Shown: positions 39,811 to 50,200 of the stretch, in pieces | How the letters are laid out: every line of letters starts with the position of its first letter | Position numbering within the stretch: position 1 is the stretch's first letter | Source of the DNA: CAZZHG01 sp964653655 | Lineage (GTDB): Bacteria; Bdellovibrionota; FAC87; UBA2466 | DNA length: 64,000 bases | Direction: 5' to 3' | NCBI GenBank assembly: GCA_964653655.1 | Contig: CAZZHG010000008.1 | Span: 14,201 to 78,200 of the forward strand | Notes under the pieces: generated by a model | Database searches by the model: none | What the model was told of the DNA's origin: nothing | The model's input: the letters and a program-made list of their open reading frames with translations, nothing else | Program-made: the position numbers and the translations under genes

Positions 39811-40218
39811 ATGGGCTCACTACTTCGCAACTTCGCTCTCGCTTACTCCGCCGGAACTCTCGGCGGCATCGCCAACTATTTGTTCGGTGTACTGATGGGG
39901 TCGCTCGGAGTGATGGCGGCTCTCAAGATAAACCTTCCCGCGGGCCCGATGCCGCTGGCCCTCTACAACAAGATGGTCTGGGGCGGGATCTGGGGAGCGT
40001 TACTTTTTCTTCCCGTCGGCGGAAACATCTTCGTCCGCGGCTTCTGGCTCGGTCTCGCGCCGACCTTGGTCGCAGGTCTGGTCGTGCTTCCGGCGAAGCT
40101 CAACAAGGGCTACTTCGCCGTCGACATCAGCCCGCTCATGCCAATCGTCGTCATTCTCTTCAACTGGGTATGGGGAATCGTGACCGTCTGGTCGGCCCAG
40201 ATGATGGGCCTAAGATAA
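39811..40218 (+). CDS. Multi-spanning inner-membrane protein, unknown
   Basis: 135 residues with four hydrophobic helices (about 5-35, 52-70, 76-92 and 103-125) and few charges. No family is recognised. It lies 41 bases after the nucleotide transporter, which suggests a shared transcript. The stop overlaps the convergent MBL gene stop by nine bases. Confidence 0.68.
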   Translation: MGSLLRNFALAYSAGTLGGIANYLFGVLMGSLGVMAALKINLPAGPMPLALYNKMVWGGIWGALLFLPVGGNIFVRGFWLGLAPTLVAGLVVLPAKLNKGYFAVDISPLMPIVVILFNWVWGIVTVWSAQMMGLR

Positions 40219-40839
40219 GAACGGGTTTTCCCGCTTTTCCTCGCCGATTTTCGTCGTGGGCCCGTGGCCCGGAAACACCCGGAGATCGTCTTCCAAGACG
40301 AAAAGCCTCTCCTTGATGGATTTCAGAAGCTGCCGGCCGTCTCCGCCCCAGAGATCCGCGCGCCCGATGCTGCGCCAAAACAAAGTATCTCCGGAGTAAA
40401 CCGATTCATTCCCGTCCTGAAGCTTGTAGCAAATGCTGCCGGGGCTGTGGCCGGGGGTGTGAATCACTTCGAGCTTGTGATCGCCGAATTCGAGAATCTC
40501 CCCGTCGGCGACGAACTTCTCGACCGCGGCCGGATCGTCGAACTCGAAACCGAACATGTTTCCCTGTTTTTTCAGTGCATTCCAAAGGGGCTCGTCGTCT
40601 TTGTGAAGCGTTACGGTGCCGCCCTTCGAAGCTTTCACCTTCGCCGTCGCCCCGAAGTGATCGAAGTGCGCATGAGTATGGAGCAGGTATTTGACCTTGA
40701 GGTTGGGCTCGCCGAGAGCCTTCAAGATTTTTTCCGGCTCGTCGCCGGGGTCGATTAGCACGGCTTCGCCGGTACGCTCGCAGGCGAGAAGCATGCAGTT
40801 GCACTGAAGTGGTCCCACGACGATGTTTTTCTGAATCAT
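40210..40839 (-). CDS. MBL-fold metallo-hydrolase (glyoxalase II-like)
   Basis: 209 residues from an ATG at 40839. Zinc motif HTHAHFDH (HxHxDH), then HTPGHSPGS, SGDTLFWRSIGRADLWGG and FPGHGPTT, giving the usual five ligands of the binuclear site. It is close to the YcbL/GloB-like subfamily of thioester and glyoxalase-like hydrolases. The start overlaps the dusB stop by four bases (ATGA), so it is coupled to dusB. Confidence 0.92.
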   Translation of the reverse strand: MIQKNIVVGPLQCNCMLLACERTGEAVLIDPGDEPEKILKALGEPNLKVKYLLHTHAHFDHFGATAKVKASKGGTVTLHKDDEPLWNALKKQGNMFGFEFDDPAAVEKFVADGEILEFGDHKLEVIHTPGHSPGSICYKLQDGNESVYSGDTLFWRSIGRADLWGGDGRQLLKSIKERLFVLEDDLRVFPGHGPTTKIGEEKRENPFLS

Positions 40840-41849
40840 CCGTGCCCTCCCATGAGAAAGGGTTGCCCGTCGTCCACGCGCACGTGGCGCGAGTACTTGT
40901 CGAAGTATTCGAGACAAAATCCGCGAAGCTCGTCCACGTCTTCCGTCTGAAAAATCCGCTTACGAAAGTGGGAGGAGCCGGGGTAGCCGGCCGCATACCA
41001 CGCCATGAATTTCTTGAGGGAGAGAAAGGCGCGGGCCTTTCCCTTGTGCTCGATGGCGAGATCGAAGTGCCGCCCCACGAGCGTCGCGAAATCTTCCCTT
41101 TCCGCCTGGTCGTCCAGAATCTCGCGGAAGAGCCACGGATTTTTCAAAACCCCGCGCCCGATCATGACGGCGTGGCAGTAACCTTCCTCGATGCGCCTTT
41201 TGGCGTCGGCCGCGGTCAGGATGTCGCCGTTGCCGAGAATGGGAATCGGGCTTTCCACCGAAACTGAACGGATGAGTTCCCAGTCGGCCTGTCCGGTGTA
41301 CCCTTGCGCGCGGGTGCGGCCGTGAATCGCGACCCACGCCACACCGGCCTTCGCGGCGGCGAGAACGACCTCTTTGACGTTGCGGTTGCTGTCGTCCCAG
41401 CCGGTGCGCACCTTGATGGTGAGCGGAATGGTGAGCCGTTCCTTGATGCGCGTGAGAAGGTCTCCCATCGCGTCCGGATCCCTCAGCCACGCGGCTCCCG
41501 CTCCGTCGCACACGACTTTCTTCACGGGGCAGCCGAAGTTGATGTCCACGAAGTCGGCGCCCTTGTCCTCGACGATCTTCGCCGCTTCCACCATCGTCTC
41601 GACTTTGCCGCCGAAAATCTGAATGCCGACCGGCCGCTCCGCTTCGCCGAAGCGCATGAGATCGAGCGTCTTCTGCCCGCCGCGGATGAGTCCCTCGGAG
41701 GAAATCAGCTCCGAAACGACGACCTGGGCGCCGAGACTTCGGATGAGCGTGCGAAAGGTGATGTCCGTGATCCCCGCCATGGGCGCCATGACGTAACGGA
41801 GATCTCCGTAACGTTCGCGGAAAAGGGAAATGGGGGGAAGGGCGGCCAT
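40836..41849 (-). CDS. dusB: tRNA-dihydrouridine synthase
   Basis: 337 residues with a TIM-barrel FMN domain: MAPMAGITD, INFGCPVKKVVCDGAGA (catalytic cysteine in GCPVKKV), KVRTGWDDSN, IHGRTRAQGYTG, and ILGNGDI. The C-terminal helical domain (SLKKFMAWYAAG) matches DusB. It reduces uridine in the tRNA D-loop, using NADPH. The name is based on overall pattern; the DusA/B/C subfamily is likely B. Confidence 0.93.
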   Translation of the reverse strand: MAALPPISLFRERYGDLRYVMAPMAGITDITFRTLIRSLGAQVVVSELISSEGLIRGGQKTLDLMRFGEAERPVGIQIFGGKVETMVEAAKIVEDKGADFVDINFGCPVKKVVCDGAGAAWLRDPDAMGDLLTRIKERLTIPLTIKVRTGWDDSNRNVKEVVLAAAKAGVAWVAIHGRTRAQGYTGQADWELIRSVSVESPIPILGNGDILTAADAKRRIEEGYCHAVMIGRGVLKNPWLFREILDDQAEREDFATLVGRHFDLAIEHKGKARAFLSLKKFMAWYAAGYPGSSHFRKRIFQTEDVDELRGFCLEYFDKYSRHVRVDDGQPFLMGGHG

Positions 41850-41906
41850 CGCGGCAACCTATCACAAGAGGGCTGGCGGGATCACCATCGGGTTAAATTA
41901 TTGAAT

Positions 41907-42869
41907 TTAGGCTTCTTTTTGCCTGCGCCGACGCTCTTTCGGGTGCGCCTTCTCGTAAGACTTCTTCAGTCGGGCCAGATCCACCTGAGTGTACTTCTGA
42001 GTCGTCACGAGCGAACGATGGCCGAGAAGCTCCTGAATCTCGCGAAGACCGGCACCGCCCGACAGCAGATGGGTCGCGCAGGAATGCCGCAAAGTGTGCG
42101 GAGTCACCTTCGCGCCGACCGGCCCGAGAATCTCAATCGCAAAACGTTGCAAGCTTCTCTGCGTGCTTCGAACGGTGAAACGGCCGCCGCGGGCGTTGAG
42201 AAAAAGCGGAGTGTCCACGCCGTGCTTTTGCATCTGCGGAACCGAATCGATGTAATCGCGCAGCGCCACCTGGCAATGACGGCCGATCGGAACGACTCGC
42301 TCCTTGCTTCCCTTACCGAGCACCTTGATGAAGCCGTTACGCAAGTCCACGACCTCGTAGGTGAGCCCGATCAGCTCGGAAACGCGAATCCCCGTCGAGT
42401 AAAGCAGCTCCACGATCGCCCGCATGCGCTTGTTCGGAAGGCGATCGTTTGGAATGTTGTCGAGAAGCTGAATCACCTCCTCGGGTTTGAGTACCGTCGG
42501 GAGCTTCTCGTGGGGCTTCGGCAGCGAAATGAGTTTCGCCACGTTCTTCTTGATGTAGCCCTCGCGGTGGAGGAACTTCAGAAAGCCTTTGATGACGCTC
42601 AACCGCCGCGACACCGTGGTCCGCTCGTACTGCTTCATCTCGTGGGAGACGAAGTCCCGAAGCAGTTTGAGGTCGGTCATTCGATCGAGAATCGGCTCGG
42701 CTTCTTTATGGGTGAACAGGAACTTCAGCCAGTGGCGGAGATCGATCTGATAGTTGATGAGTCTATGGCGGCTGGAACGGCGCTCCCCTTCCAGGTAGGC
42801 GAGATAATCCTTCACCATCGCCGGTACCGGAATCGAAGGTTCCTCGGAAAAGAGATCTCGCTCGGCCAT
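41907..42869 (-). CDS. Tyrosine recombinase, XerC/XerD type
   Basis: 320 residues from an ATG at 42869. An N-terminal SAM-like core-binding domain (about 13-105) precedes the catalytic domain with all key residues: R in STGIRVSEL, K in GKGSKERVVPIG, HTLRHSCATH (HxxR), GHRSLVTTQKYTQ with the nucleophilic tyrosine. It resolves chromosome dimers with FtsK at dif sites. XerC versus XerD cannot be decided here. There are no integrase-type neighbours, so it is a housekeeping copy. Confidence 0.93.
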   Translation of the reverse strand: MAERDLFSEEPSIPVPAMVKDYLAYLEGERRSSRHRLINYQIDLRHWLKFLFTHKEAEPILDRMTDLKLLRDFVSHEMKQYERTTVSRRLSVIKGFLKFLHREGYIKKNVAKLISLPKPHEKLPTVLKPEEVIQLLDNIPNDRLPNKRMRAIVELLYSTGIRVSELIGLTYEVVDLRNGFIKVLGKGSKERVVPIGRHCQVALRDYIDSVPQMQKHGVDTPLFLNARGGRFTVRSTQRSLQRFAIEILGPVGAKVTPHTLRHSCATHLLSGGAGLREIQELLGHRSLVTTQKYTQVDLARLKKSYEKAHPKERRRRQKEA

Positions 42870-42915
42870 CGAGCCCAATATAGCAATCCAGCCCAGGGAA
42901 AGATAGAATTGCGCC

Positions 42916-43641
42916 ATGAGTCGCTGGTTTGCCGTTTTGGTTCTCGGAATGTCCTCGGTTCTGAGCGCCAGCACGCTTCCGAAACAACTGAACGCCTCCG
43001 ACATCGGCCGGGTCACTGAAATCGTCGGTATTCCCGCAGTGGCGCGCCTCATGAGATCGGCGGAAAGCTACGAAAGCTGGCCGGGTCTGAAGCTCGGCTT
43101 CGAAGTTCTCGCCGTAGGCGAGCGCGGCCTGAACAACCTCGGCGACAATACCGGCACGATGCCGAGCGTGAACCCGGTGCCCCGGCTCTATCTTTCCAAA
43201 GGACTCTTCTACGATACGGAAATCACGCTCAGCTTCTTTCCGACCAGCGAAGTGAATCCGGTGTCGACCCTCGGCGTGATTTTGAAATACACGTTTTATC
43301 AGGAGCAGGCCGACTCCTGGCTCAGCATCGCGGGATTTTTCGGAGTGACGGACGTGGAGGCGTTTCGTTCCGCCTACCACGGCACCGACGTCGAGATCGG
43401 CGTCATCCTCAGCAAGGATTACGTCCGGCTGAAACCCTACCTCGGTCTCGGCATTCTCGCCGCCCGCGGCGAAGTGGATCCCTCTCTTCTCGCGGCCGGG
43501 TTCACGGACAACGACACTTGGCTGTCCACGTTGCATGCCTTCATAGGAACGGAAATTGAGCTGCCGCTTACCTTCGGAGCGCAGATCGATCTGTTCAACT
43601 TGTCAGTTGGAGCGAGTTTCTTCGTCGGGAAGAAGTTTTAG
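42916..43641 (+). CDS. Exported outer-membrane-type beta-barrel protein
   Basis: 241 residues with a signal peptide (MSRWFAVLVLGMSSVLSA). Alternating strands (PRLYLSKGLFYDTEITLSFF, GVILKYTFYQEQADSWLSIAGFFGV, YVRLKPYLGLGILAARG) and a C-terminal F (GASFFVGKKF) suggest a small outer-membrane barrel. No family is recognised. Its 3' end overlaps the convergent rfaE2 gene by 39 bases. Confidence 0.72.
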   Translation: MSRWFAVLVLGMSSVLSASTLPKQLNASDIGRVTEIVGIPAVARLMRSAESYESWPGLKLGFEVLAVGERGLNNLGDNTGTMPSVNPVPRLYLSKGLFYDTEITLSFFPTSEVNPVSTLGVILKYTFYQEQADSWLSIAGFFGVTDVEAFRSAYHGTDVEIGVILSKDYVRLKPYLGLGILAARGEVDPSLLAAGFTDNDTWLSTLHAFIGTEIELPLTFGAQIDLFNLSVGASFFVGKKF

Positions 43642-44100
43642 CTTTTCGATGAGGCTCGTCGTCGAGTAACCCGGAACCAAAGAAAGCACCCGGATTTCGC
43701 CGCCGCCCTCGCGCACCACGTGCCGCTCGGGAAGATCTTCCACGCGATAGTCACCGCCCTTGGCGTGAATGGCGGGTTTCACCAAACGAATCAGCTCTTC
43801 GGGTGTGGCCTGTTCGAAAATCACGACGTAATCGACGCACTCGAGAGAGGCCAATTGCCTTGCCCGCACGAGCTCGGAGTTGAGCGGGCGGCTCGGGCCT
43901 TTGAGGCGTTTCACGGAGGCATCGCTGTTCACGCCGACCAGAAGCACGTCCCCGAGGGCTCTCGCTTCCGTCAGGTACTCGATGTGTCCAAGGTGGAGCA
44001 GGTCGAAGCAACCGTTGGTCGTAACTACTCGCTTCCCTTGGTCTTTCATCAGACGAGAGAAACGCTCTAGGCCTTCGAAGGAGAGGAGCTTTCGATCCAC
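43603..44100 (-). CDS. rfaE2: D-glycero-beta-D-manno-heptose 1-phosphate adenylyltransferase
   Basis: 165 residues from a GTG start. Nucleotidyltransferase signatures: TTNGCFDLLHLGHIEYL (HxGH-type), VGVNSDASVKRLKGPSRPLN, AKGGDYRVEDLPE, and GYSTTSLIEKL. This is the stand-alone HldE/RfaE domain II, which makes ADP-heptose for LPS core from heptose-1-phosphate and ATP. The kinase half is not nearby. This gene is good evidence that the organism makes heptose-containing LPS. It is 18 bases downstream of the RDD gene. Confidence 0.94.
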   Translation of the reverse strand: MDRKLLSFEGLERFSRLMKDQGKRVVTTNGCFDLLHLGHIEYLTEARALGDVLLVGVNSDASVKRLKGPSRPLNSELVRARQLASLECVDYVVIFEQATPEELIRLVKPAIHAKGGDYRVEDLPERHVVREGGGEIRVLSLVPGYSTTSLIEKLKLLPDEETRSN

Positions 44101-44118
44101 GGAGCTAACTTAGTCGTT

Positions 44119-45015
44119 TTAGGCGGTGCGGTAAAGATAGGAGCCGGACAGCATGTCCACGAGGTTTTTTCCCTTCACGCGGATGACGAGAAGAACGCTC
44201 GGAATCACGAGGGCCTCCAGGAAAAAACTAGAAATGATGCGCATGAGTTTTCTGGCGAAACGGCTGTCGCCTTCGCCCAGCGGATAGTTGATGCGAAGGC
44301 CCCACACCCACATGCCGATCGTCATGTCGAGAATGCCGACGCCAAGAACGAGATAACTCATCCAGAGAGTGGCAAAACCCAAAATCGCAAAACGCACGTA
44401 GGCCGGGTGCTGAAGGTTTGTGAGAAGCCCCTTCGACAGTACTCCGCCTTCTTTGGCGAGCACAGTGGACGTGATTAAAAGCACGACCGAGAGAAGCCCC
44501 AGAACGAAAAGCTGATCGACGATGCCCGCGAGCAACCGGCGGAGAAACGTCGCCTGCGGAACGGGCGGCGGCTGCACGGCCGGGTCCATTTCGAGAGCGG
44601 CAGCCGTCTTGGTTTCTCTCTTTTTCTCGACGTAAGTCGGCTGTTCGATTCTTTCGACGGGGGCCGGCGCGCGAAAGGTTTGTCTCGGCGGCTCGGGCTC
44701 CGAGGGCGGCTCGTACTTCGGCTCGATCATCGGCGGCTTGGGAATGAGCGGCGCGGAAGTTTCGGTCGGAAAGGAATCAAAAAATTTGGTCGCGTCCGGA
44801 ACCGGAATGCGTGCGGGAGTTTTTGGAGCTACGGTTTTGCGCTCGGGGGCTTTGGCCTGAACGGGCGCTTCTTTTTTCGGCTGGCCCGCGAGCCCGAGGC
44901 CGTCGGTGAGCGGGCGAAACGCGCGGCCGAAATGAGACTCGCCGCCGGCGTCCTCTAGCTCGTCGGCGAGAAATTTCTGCAGCTCGACGAGGCTCATGAG
45001 GCCAGTGTCTTCCAT
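44119..45015 (-). CDS. RDD-family membrane protein with proline-rich cytoplasmic region
   Basis: 298 residues. The first 135 residues are polar and proline/charge-rich (repeated P-x-P and K-rich blocks). The rest is an RDD domain: ATFLRRLLAGIVDQLFVLGLL, with the family's arginine and aspartate in the first helix, then three more membrane helices. RDD proteins are small transporters or membrane scaffolds with unclear substrates. It may form an operon with rfaE2. Confidence 0.8.
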   Translation of the reverse strand: MEDTGLMSLVELQKFLADELEDAGGESHFGRAFRPLTDGLGLAGQPKKEAPVQAKAPERKTVAPKTPARIPVPDATKFFDSFPTETSAPLIPKPPMIEPKYEPPSEPEPPRQTFRAPAPVERIEQPTYVEKKRETKTAAALEMDPAVQPPPVPQATFLRRLLAGIVDQLFVLGLLSVVLLITSTVLAKEGGVLSKGLLTNLQHPAYVRFAILGFATLWMSYLVLGVGILDMTIGMWVWGLRINYPLGEGDSRFARKLMRIISSFFLEALVIPSVLLVIRVKGKNLVDMLSGSYLYRTA

Positions 45016-45148
45016 CTGGGGCTCGTGCCGTCGTTTGTCTTTGGGCGTCTCCAGCTAAGGGCTCCGACTTTCAGGGATTATCCCTATTAAGCCAGCGCCG
45101 ACGCCCTCTGTAAATGTCCGGTCATCTGACACGCCGGGACATCTACCA

Positions 45149-45664
45149 TTAGATGGCGAAAACCACGCCTAGCTGAGGCTGAGCCACGGAAGTCGAGCCG
45201 AACGCGCCAAAGCGCACCTCGAAGTTGAGCGCCGCCCTTTCTCCCAACTCGACGTTGATGCCCGGCCGAAACAGCAGGCCCATGCGTACCGCGCTTATTC
45301 CGCCTCCCGTGGTGAAGACGGGCCCGGCGATTATCCCGATCAGGGGATGAATGGGCGCATCGAACTCGAAGAGGTAGAAAGCGTGAGCCATCACCGGAAT
45401 CACCATGTAGGAGAGACTGCTGCTCTGCAGGTACAGTCCCATTTCCGCGCCATAGTAGAGCGGAGTATCCACGTCGTTGCGCTTGGCAAGGCTTGCCGTG
45501 ATGCCGGGCGCGGCCGTGCCGTTTGAAGAGAGAATCGCTCCGTCGACAGTTGCCGTATAGCTGGCCGAGTCCGGACCCACGCTCGTCTCCGAGAGGGCGC
45601 CCTCGGCGGTAGCAAACCACAAGCACAATCCGATCAGCCCGATGGCGTAAGAAAACTTTTTCAT
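45149..45664 (-). CDS. Secreted beta-rich protein
   Basis: 171 residues with a signal peptide (MKKFSYAIGLIGLCLWFATA). The mature part has repeated short hydrophobic strands (LYYGAEMGLYLQSSSLSYMVIPVMA, GLLFRPGINVELGERAALNFEVRFGAFG) consistent with a small barrel or beta-sandwich, ending FAI. No family is recognised. AGGGAGG precedes the ATG. The gap to the next gene on the other strand (45665-45823) holds no further gene. Confidence 0.68.
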   Translation of the reverse strand: MKKFSYAIGLIGLCLWFATAEGALSETSVGPDSASYTATVDGAILSSNGTAAPGITASLAKRNDVDTPLYYGAEMGLYLQSSSLSYMVIPVMAHAFYLFEFDAPIHPLIGIIAGPVFTTGGGISAVRMGLLFRPGINVELGERAALNFEVRFGAFGSTSVAQPQLGVVFAI

Positions 45665-45823
45665 GAGTCCTCCCTTTCGAACAGACTCCTAAGCAAGATC
45701 AAGGCCGAGGAATGCGGATGAGGTTACTCGACGAGTCAGAGTCCTCGGCATACAGCCTCAGCCGGGATCGAAATTCCCTAGTAAGATGTGTATAGGTAGC
45801 AGCACGTCCCTTGCGGTGACCCG

Positions 45824-47227
45824 TTGAAAACCTGGAAGCCCATCCTACTGATCTTGCCCGCGTTGTTGAGTATCGCCACGGGCGCTCAAACCGCTTTCGG
45901 CAAGGGTATCCGCCAAGCCACCGAACTCTTCAACCAAGCTGAGGATTTCTTTCAGGCCGGCGATCTCGACGAGGCGTTCGATCTCTACCAAAAGATCAAA
46001 GAACAATACCCAGGAGATCGGGCTCACCTGCTGGCGCTGATTCGCTTGGGGCGGATCCACCTTAGCAAGAAAAACCCCACCGAGGCGCGGGCGGAGCTGC
46101 TGACGGCGATGAAACGCTATCCCCGCAACGATCAGTTCAACGAAATCCTGATCGGACTGGCCGAAGCCGAGATGGCCTTGAAGCAATACGCCCTGGCGAG
46201 GAAGCGCCTTGGTCAGCTTCCGACTCCGATCTCGAGATATTTTCCGGACCGGGTGAATGAGATCCTGACTTTGAGCTGTGATGCCGCCGTAGCCCTAGGC
46301 CTCAAAGTCGAAGCCGTCAAGATTATCGACGAGCAGATGTCGCTGCCCGATTCCTACAGCAACTCCAACGACGCGTCCGTGTTGCTGGAAAAGGCGAAAA
46401 CGATCGTCAAAGGCATGAACCGCCGCAAGGACCTCGAGAAACTTCGCGGCGTCGTCAGAAACATCGACATAAAACGATGGATCTCCGAACGGCTCGGGGA
46501 GTTTCACGGGGCGGAGTTTCTCGCCGCAAGCGACATGAACCCGTCGAGCTCCGCGCGCTCGATCGACGCCAAGGCCCGGCCGCTCGTCCGGGCACAGCTG
46601 AGAATCGCTTCCTTGCAGGCCAACTCCACCGACGTCGGAACCGGAGCGCAAGCTTCGTTTCTGTCGAATCTGACACCCGCGCTCTCTCTTTATTTCACCG
46701 TGCCCTGGCGACGGCGCCTGCATCCGTTCGCCATCTTCGAAGGGCGCTACGTTTCCTTCCAGCCCCTGGAAGGACGCACGCTGAACGACGCCTCCCAGTA
46801 CTCCCTCGGAGGTACCGTCGGACTGTTCATTTTCCCCCTGAAAACGAGACGGTTTTCCGTGGCCCCCGTATTCGGCGTGGGCCAACACTTCTTTTTCCGC
46901 GGCCTGACTCCCTCGACGGATATCACCGTCGACAAACTACTCATACCCCAGGCCGGCCTACAGCTCATGTTTCAGGCGCTTCAACTCGGTCTGTTCGAAA
47001 TTCAAATGGAAGGCGGAGGCCACTTGGTTTTTGCAAGAACCAACGAGTTCCAAACGGTGCGGGGAGGATTCGCCTACTACGGGAGGCTCACCGGCGGCTA
47101 TCCGATGAGCCCCACTTCCATGCTGAAGCTGGGAGCGGTGGCGCTGGTCTCGCAGCTGGAAACTTCGGATGAGGAAAGAAAAGACGTGGAGCTGGGATTC
47201 GAGCTGGCTCTGATGCTGTCGCTTTGA
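45824..47227 (+). CDS. Exported TPR protein with C-terminal barrel-like domain
   Basis: 467 residues from a TTG at 45824 (GGTGA five bases upstream). Signal peptide (about 1-22). Residues 30-180 contain tetratricopeptide-like helices (RQATELFNQAEDFFQAGDLDEAFDLYQKIKEQYPGD, RLGRIHLSKKNPTEARAELL). The C-terminal half (about 250-467) is beta-strand-rich with alternating residues (PALSLYFTVPWRRRLHPFAIFEGRY), like outer-membrane proteins that use TPRs to hold partners. The stop abuts the next convergent gene exactly. Confidence 0.72.
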   Translation: MKTWKPILLILPALLSIATGAQTAFGKGIRQATELFNQAEDFFQAGDLDEAFDLYQKIKEQYPGDRAHLLALIRLGRIHLSKKNPTEARAELLTAMKRYPRNDQFNEILIGLAEAEMALKQYALARKRLGQLPTPISRYFPDRVNEILTLSCDAAVALGLKVEAVKIIDEQMSLPDSYSNSNDASVLLEKAKTIVKGMNRRKDLEKLRGVVRNIDIKRWISERLGEFHGAEFLAASDMNPSSSARSIDAKARPLVRAQLRIASLQANSTDVGTGAQASFLSNLTPALSLYFTVPWRRRLHPFAIFEGRYVSFQPLEGRTLNDASQYSLGGTVGLFIFPLKTRRFSVAPVFGVGQHFFFRGLTPSTDITVDKLLIPQAGLQLMFQALQLGLFEIQMEGGGHLVFARTNEFQTVRGGFAYYGRLTGGYPMSPTSMLKLGAVALVSQLETSDEERKDVELGFELALMLSL

Positions 47228-50200
47228 TCAAGGAGCGAGATAAGCGGTGGCTCGGCCGCGCTGGGTCCCGCCCTCCGCGGCGAAGTACTCTCCGACGATG
47301 AAATCGAGTTTCCCATCCGAGTTGAGGTCGCCCGCCCCGCCGACCGCGTATCCCAAGTACGCGCCGTCCTCTTGTCCCACGGCCGTCGAGAGCTCGGTAC
47401 CCAAGGCCCCGTCGTAAAGATACGCCACTCCACGGTTGGTACCGCCCACGTCCCCGTACGGCTCTCCGACGATCCACTCGGGGATCGAATCCCCATTGGT
47501 GTCCCCGACGACGGCGATCGACTGGCCGAAGTTCGCTCCGTTCGAGCTGCCGAGCTTCGTGAATAGTATCGAAGCATCGGCGCCGCTGTACACGCGGACT
47601 CGACCGCGGAAGGATCCCCCGGCCAAAGGCTCGCCGATTATGAAGTCGTCTTTTCCATCGCCATTGATGTCACCGAGAGGCGATACCGACGAGCCCAGGG
47701 TACCGAGGTTATCGGTGCCGACGATGGTATGGATCACGTTGCCGGTGGCGCCGCTATAGACGTAAGCCGTTCCGTTGGCGAGCCCTCCCCCCGAAGCGTT
47801 CGGTTCCCCCACCAGGAAATCGGCCAGGCCGTCTTCGTTCACGTCCCCGGCTCCCGATACCGCCGATCCGAACAGCGCGCCGTTTTCCGCCCCATCTTTC
47901 GTGTAAATCACGGAGCCGGTTGCGCCGCTGAAGACGGTGGCCCGGCCCCGGCTCGAGCCCCCCGCGTCCCGGTTCGGCTCGCCCACGATGAAGTCGGGCA
48001 CCTCGTCTCCGTCGACATCACCGGCGGATGCCACCGAGCTTCCGAGAAAAGCTCCGTCCTCGGTTCCGGTGATTGTGTAAAGCGCAAGGCCGGTGGCCCC
48101 GCTGAAAACGTATACCCGTCCTTGTTGAGTGCCGGAGCCGGGGTGCTTGGGCTCGCCTACGATGAAATCGTCGAATCCATCCTCGTCGACATCGCCTACT
48201 CCGCCCACTGACAGGCCAAACTGGGTACCGCCGGAGGCATCGCCGGAAACCGTATGGATCACGGCGCCGGTCGCGCCGCTGTAAACGTACGCCTTTCCTA
48301 TCCGGTTTCCCATTCCGCCCACCCCCGGCTCTCCGACGATGAAATCCGCCTTTCCGTCGTCGTCGACGTCTCCCGCGCCCGATACCGCCCTTCCGAGCCA
48401 ACCCGTATCGTCGGCGCCGGCGACGGTGAACGGGTAGATGGAAACCGAGGAAACCGAAATGTCCTTGTTTGCTCCTAAAGACCCCGCGCCTCCGGGTGCC
48501 GGCAGAGTCAGCGACGCATTGTTACCGTACGCGTCCTGAATCGTACCGCCGTTCAGGGAGAGAGAGCTGTCGCCGACGTAATCCAAGTCGGCGCTCGTGT
48601 CGCCGGAACCGACGGTATAGTTGAAGCTCGCTATATCCAGGGAAACGGAACTAAAAGTGGCGTAAACGTCGGCGGCCCCGGTCTCCAAAAACAGCCGAGG
48701 CGTTCCGCTTACCGTAACGGGTTTCGAGAAAACCACTTGAAGAGTAATTCCCTGCCCCACTCCATACGCGCCGTTGACCGCCGTCGAGGTCACGCTCAGA
48801 ACCACCGGGGCGACGGCATCGATCACGATGGCTTTGTTGGCTCCGAGGGAACCGGCGGCCCCGGGGGAAGCAAGCGAGAGCCCGGCGTCGTTGCCGAGGG
48901 CATCCCGGATCGTGCCGCCGTTCAAAGCAAGCGCCCCCGTGGAGAAATAGTCGAGGTCCGCGCTCGTATGGTTCGCCGAAACCGTATAGGTGAATCTCAA
49001 AGTGTCGGCCGCGGCGGAAGAGGCGAAGTTGATTACGGCGTCCGAAGCGCCTGTCTCCAACGTGAGCTGGGGGGTACCCGTGACCGTGACCGGTTTATCA
49101 AAAGTGACGTCGACGGCAATCGCCTCGCCTGTCCCATAGGTGGAGTTCGCCTTAGCCGAAGTTACGTTGGTTACCGCCGGAGAAACGGGGTCGATGACGA
49201 TGGCTTTGTTGACGGCAAGAGCTCCGGCCGCGCCGAGGCCCGGCAGAGTCAGCTCAGCCGCGTTGCCGGCGGCGTCCCGGATGGTACCACCGTTGAGCGC
49301 GAGCGAGCTTGTGGAAACGTAGTTAAGATCGGCGCTAGTGTGGCCGGAGGCGATCGTGTACGGAAACAAGGCCGTGTCGCCGGACACTGAGACATAATCC
49401 ACGACCGCGTCCGACGCTCCCGTTTCCAAAGTTAACCGAGGCGTTCCGGTCACCGTAACGTTTTCGCTGAAAACCACTTGCACCGCGACACCTTGCCCGG
49501 TTCCCAGAGATCCGTTCGCGGTGGTGGAAGTGACGTTCGTCACCGTCGGTGCGACGCCATCCACGGACAAGCTCTTGCTTGCGCCGAGCGAACCGCTGCC
49601 TCCGGGGGAAGGCAACGTGAGTATGGCCGCGTTGCCCACTCCGTCGCGGATCGTGCCGCCGTTCAAGGCGAGTGCCGCGGCCGAAGCATAATCCAAATCC
49701 GAGGAGAGATGCCCGGATTGAACGGTGTAGGTGAAGGTCAGCGTGGTCGAACCCGTTCCCGACGCGTAATCCACCACGGCATCGGAAGCGCCTGTCTCGA
49801 GAGTGAGCTGCGGAGTACCCGTAACGGTCACCACTTCGTCGAAAGTGACTTGAATGGGGACCGCCTGCCCCGGCCCGTAAAGCCCGTTCGCCAAACTCGA
49901 GCCGATCGAGACGACCGTGGGAAGGGCTCCGTCGATCGACAGAGTCCGATTTGCGCTCAGGGATCCCGCGGCGCCCGGGCCGGGAAGAGTGAGAACGGCG
50001 TCGGTGCCGGCCCTGTTTTGAATGGATCCGCCGGAGGCGGAGAGAGAGTCGGCGGAGACGACCTCGAGCGCCGAGATGAAATGTCCGCTGGCCACGACGT
50101 AATCGAAAACGAGCGTCGTCGAGCCGGCCCCCGAACTGTACTGCAGAGCCACGTCGGCGGACCCTGTTTGCAAAGTGAGCGTCGGACTACCCACGACGAA

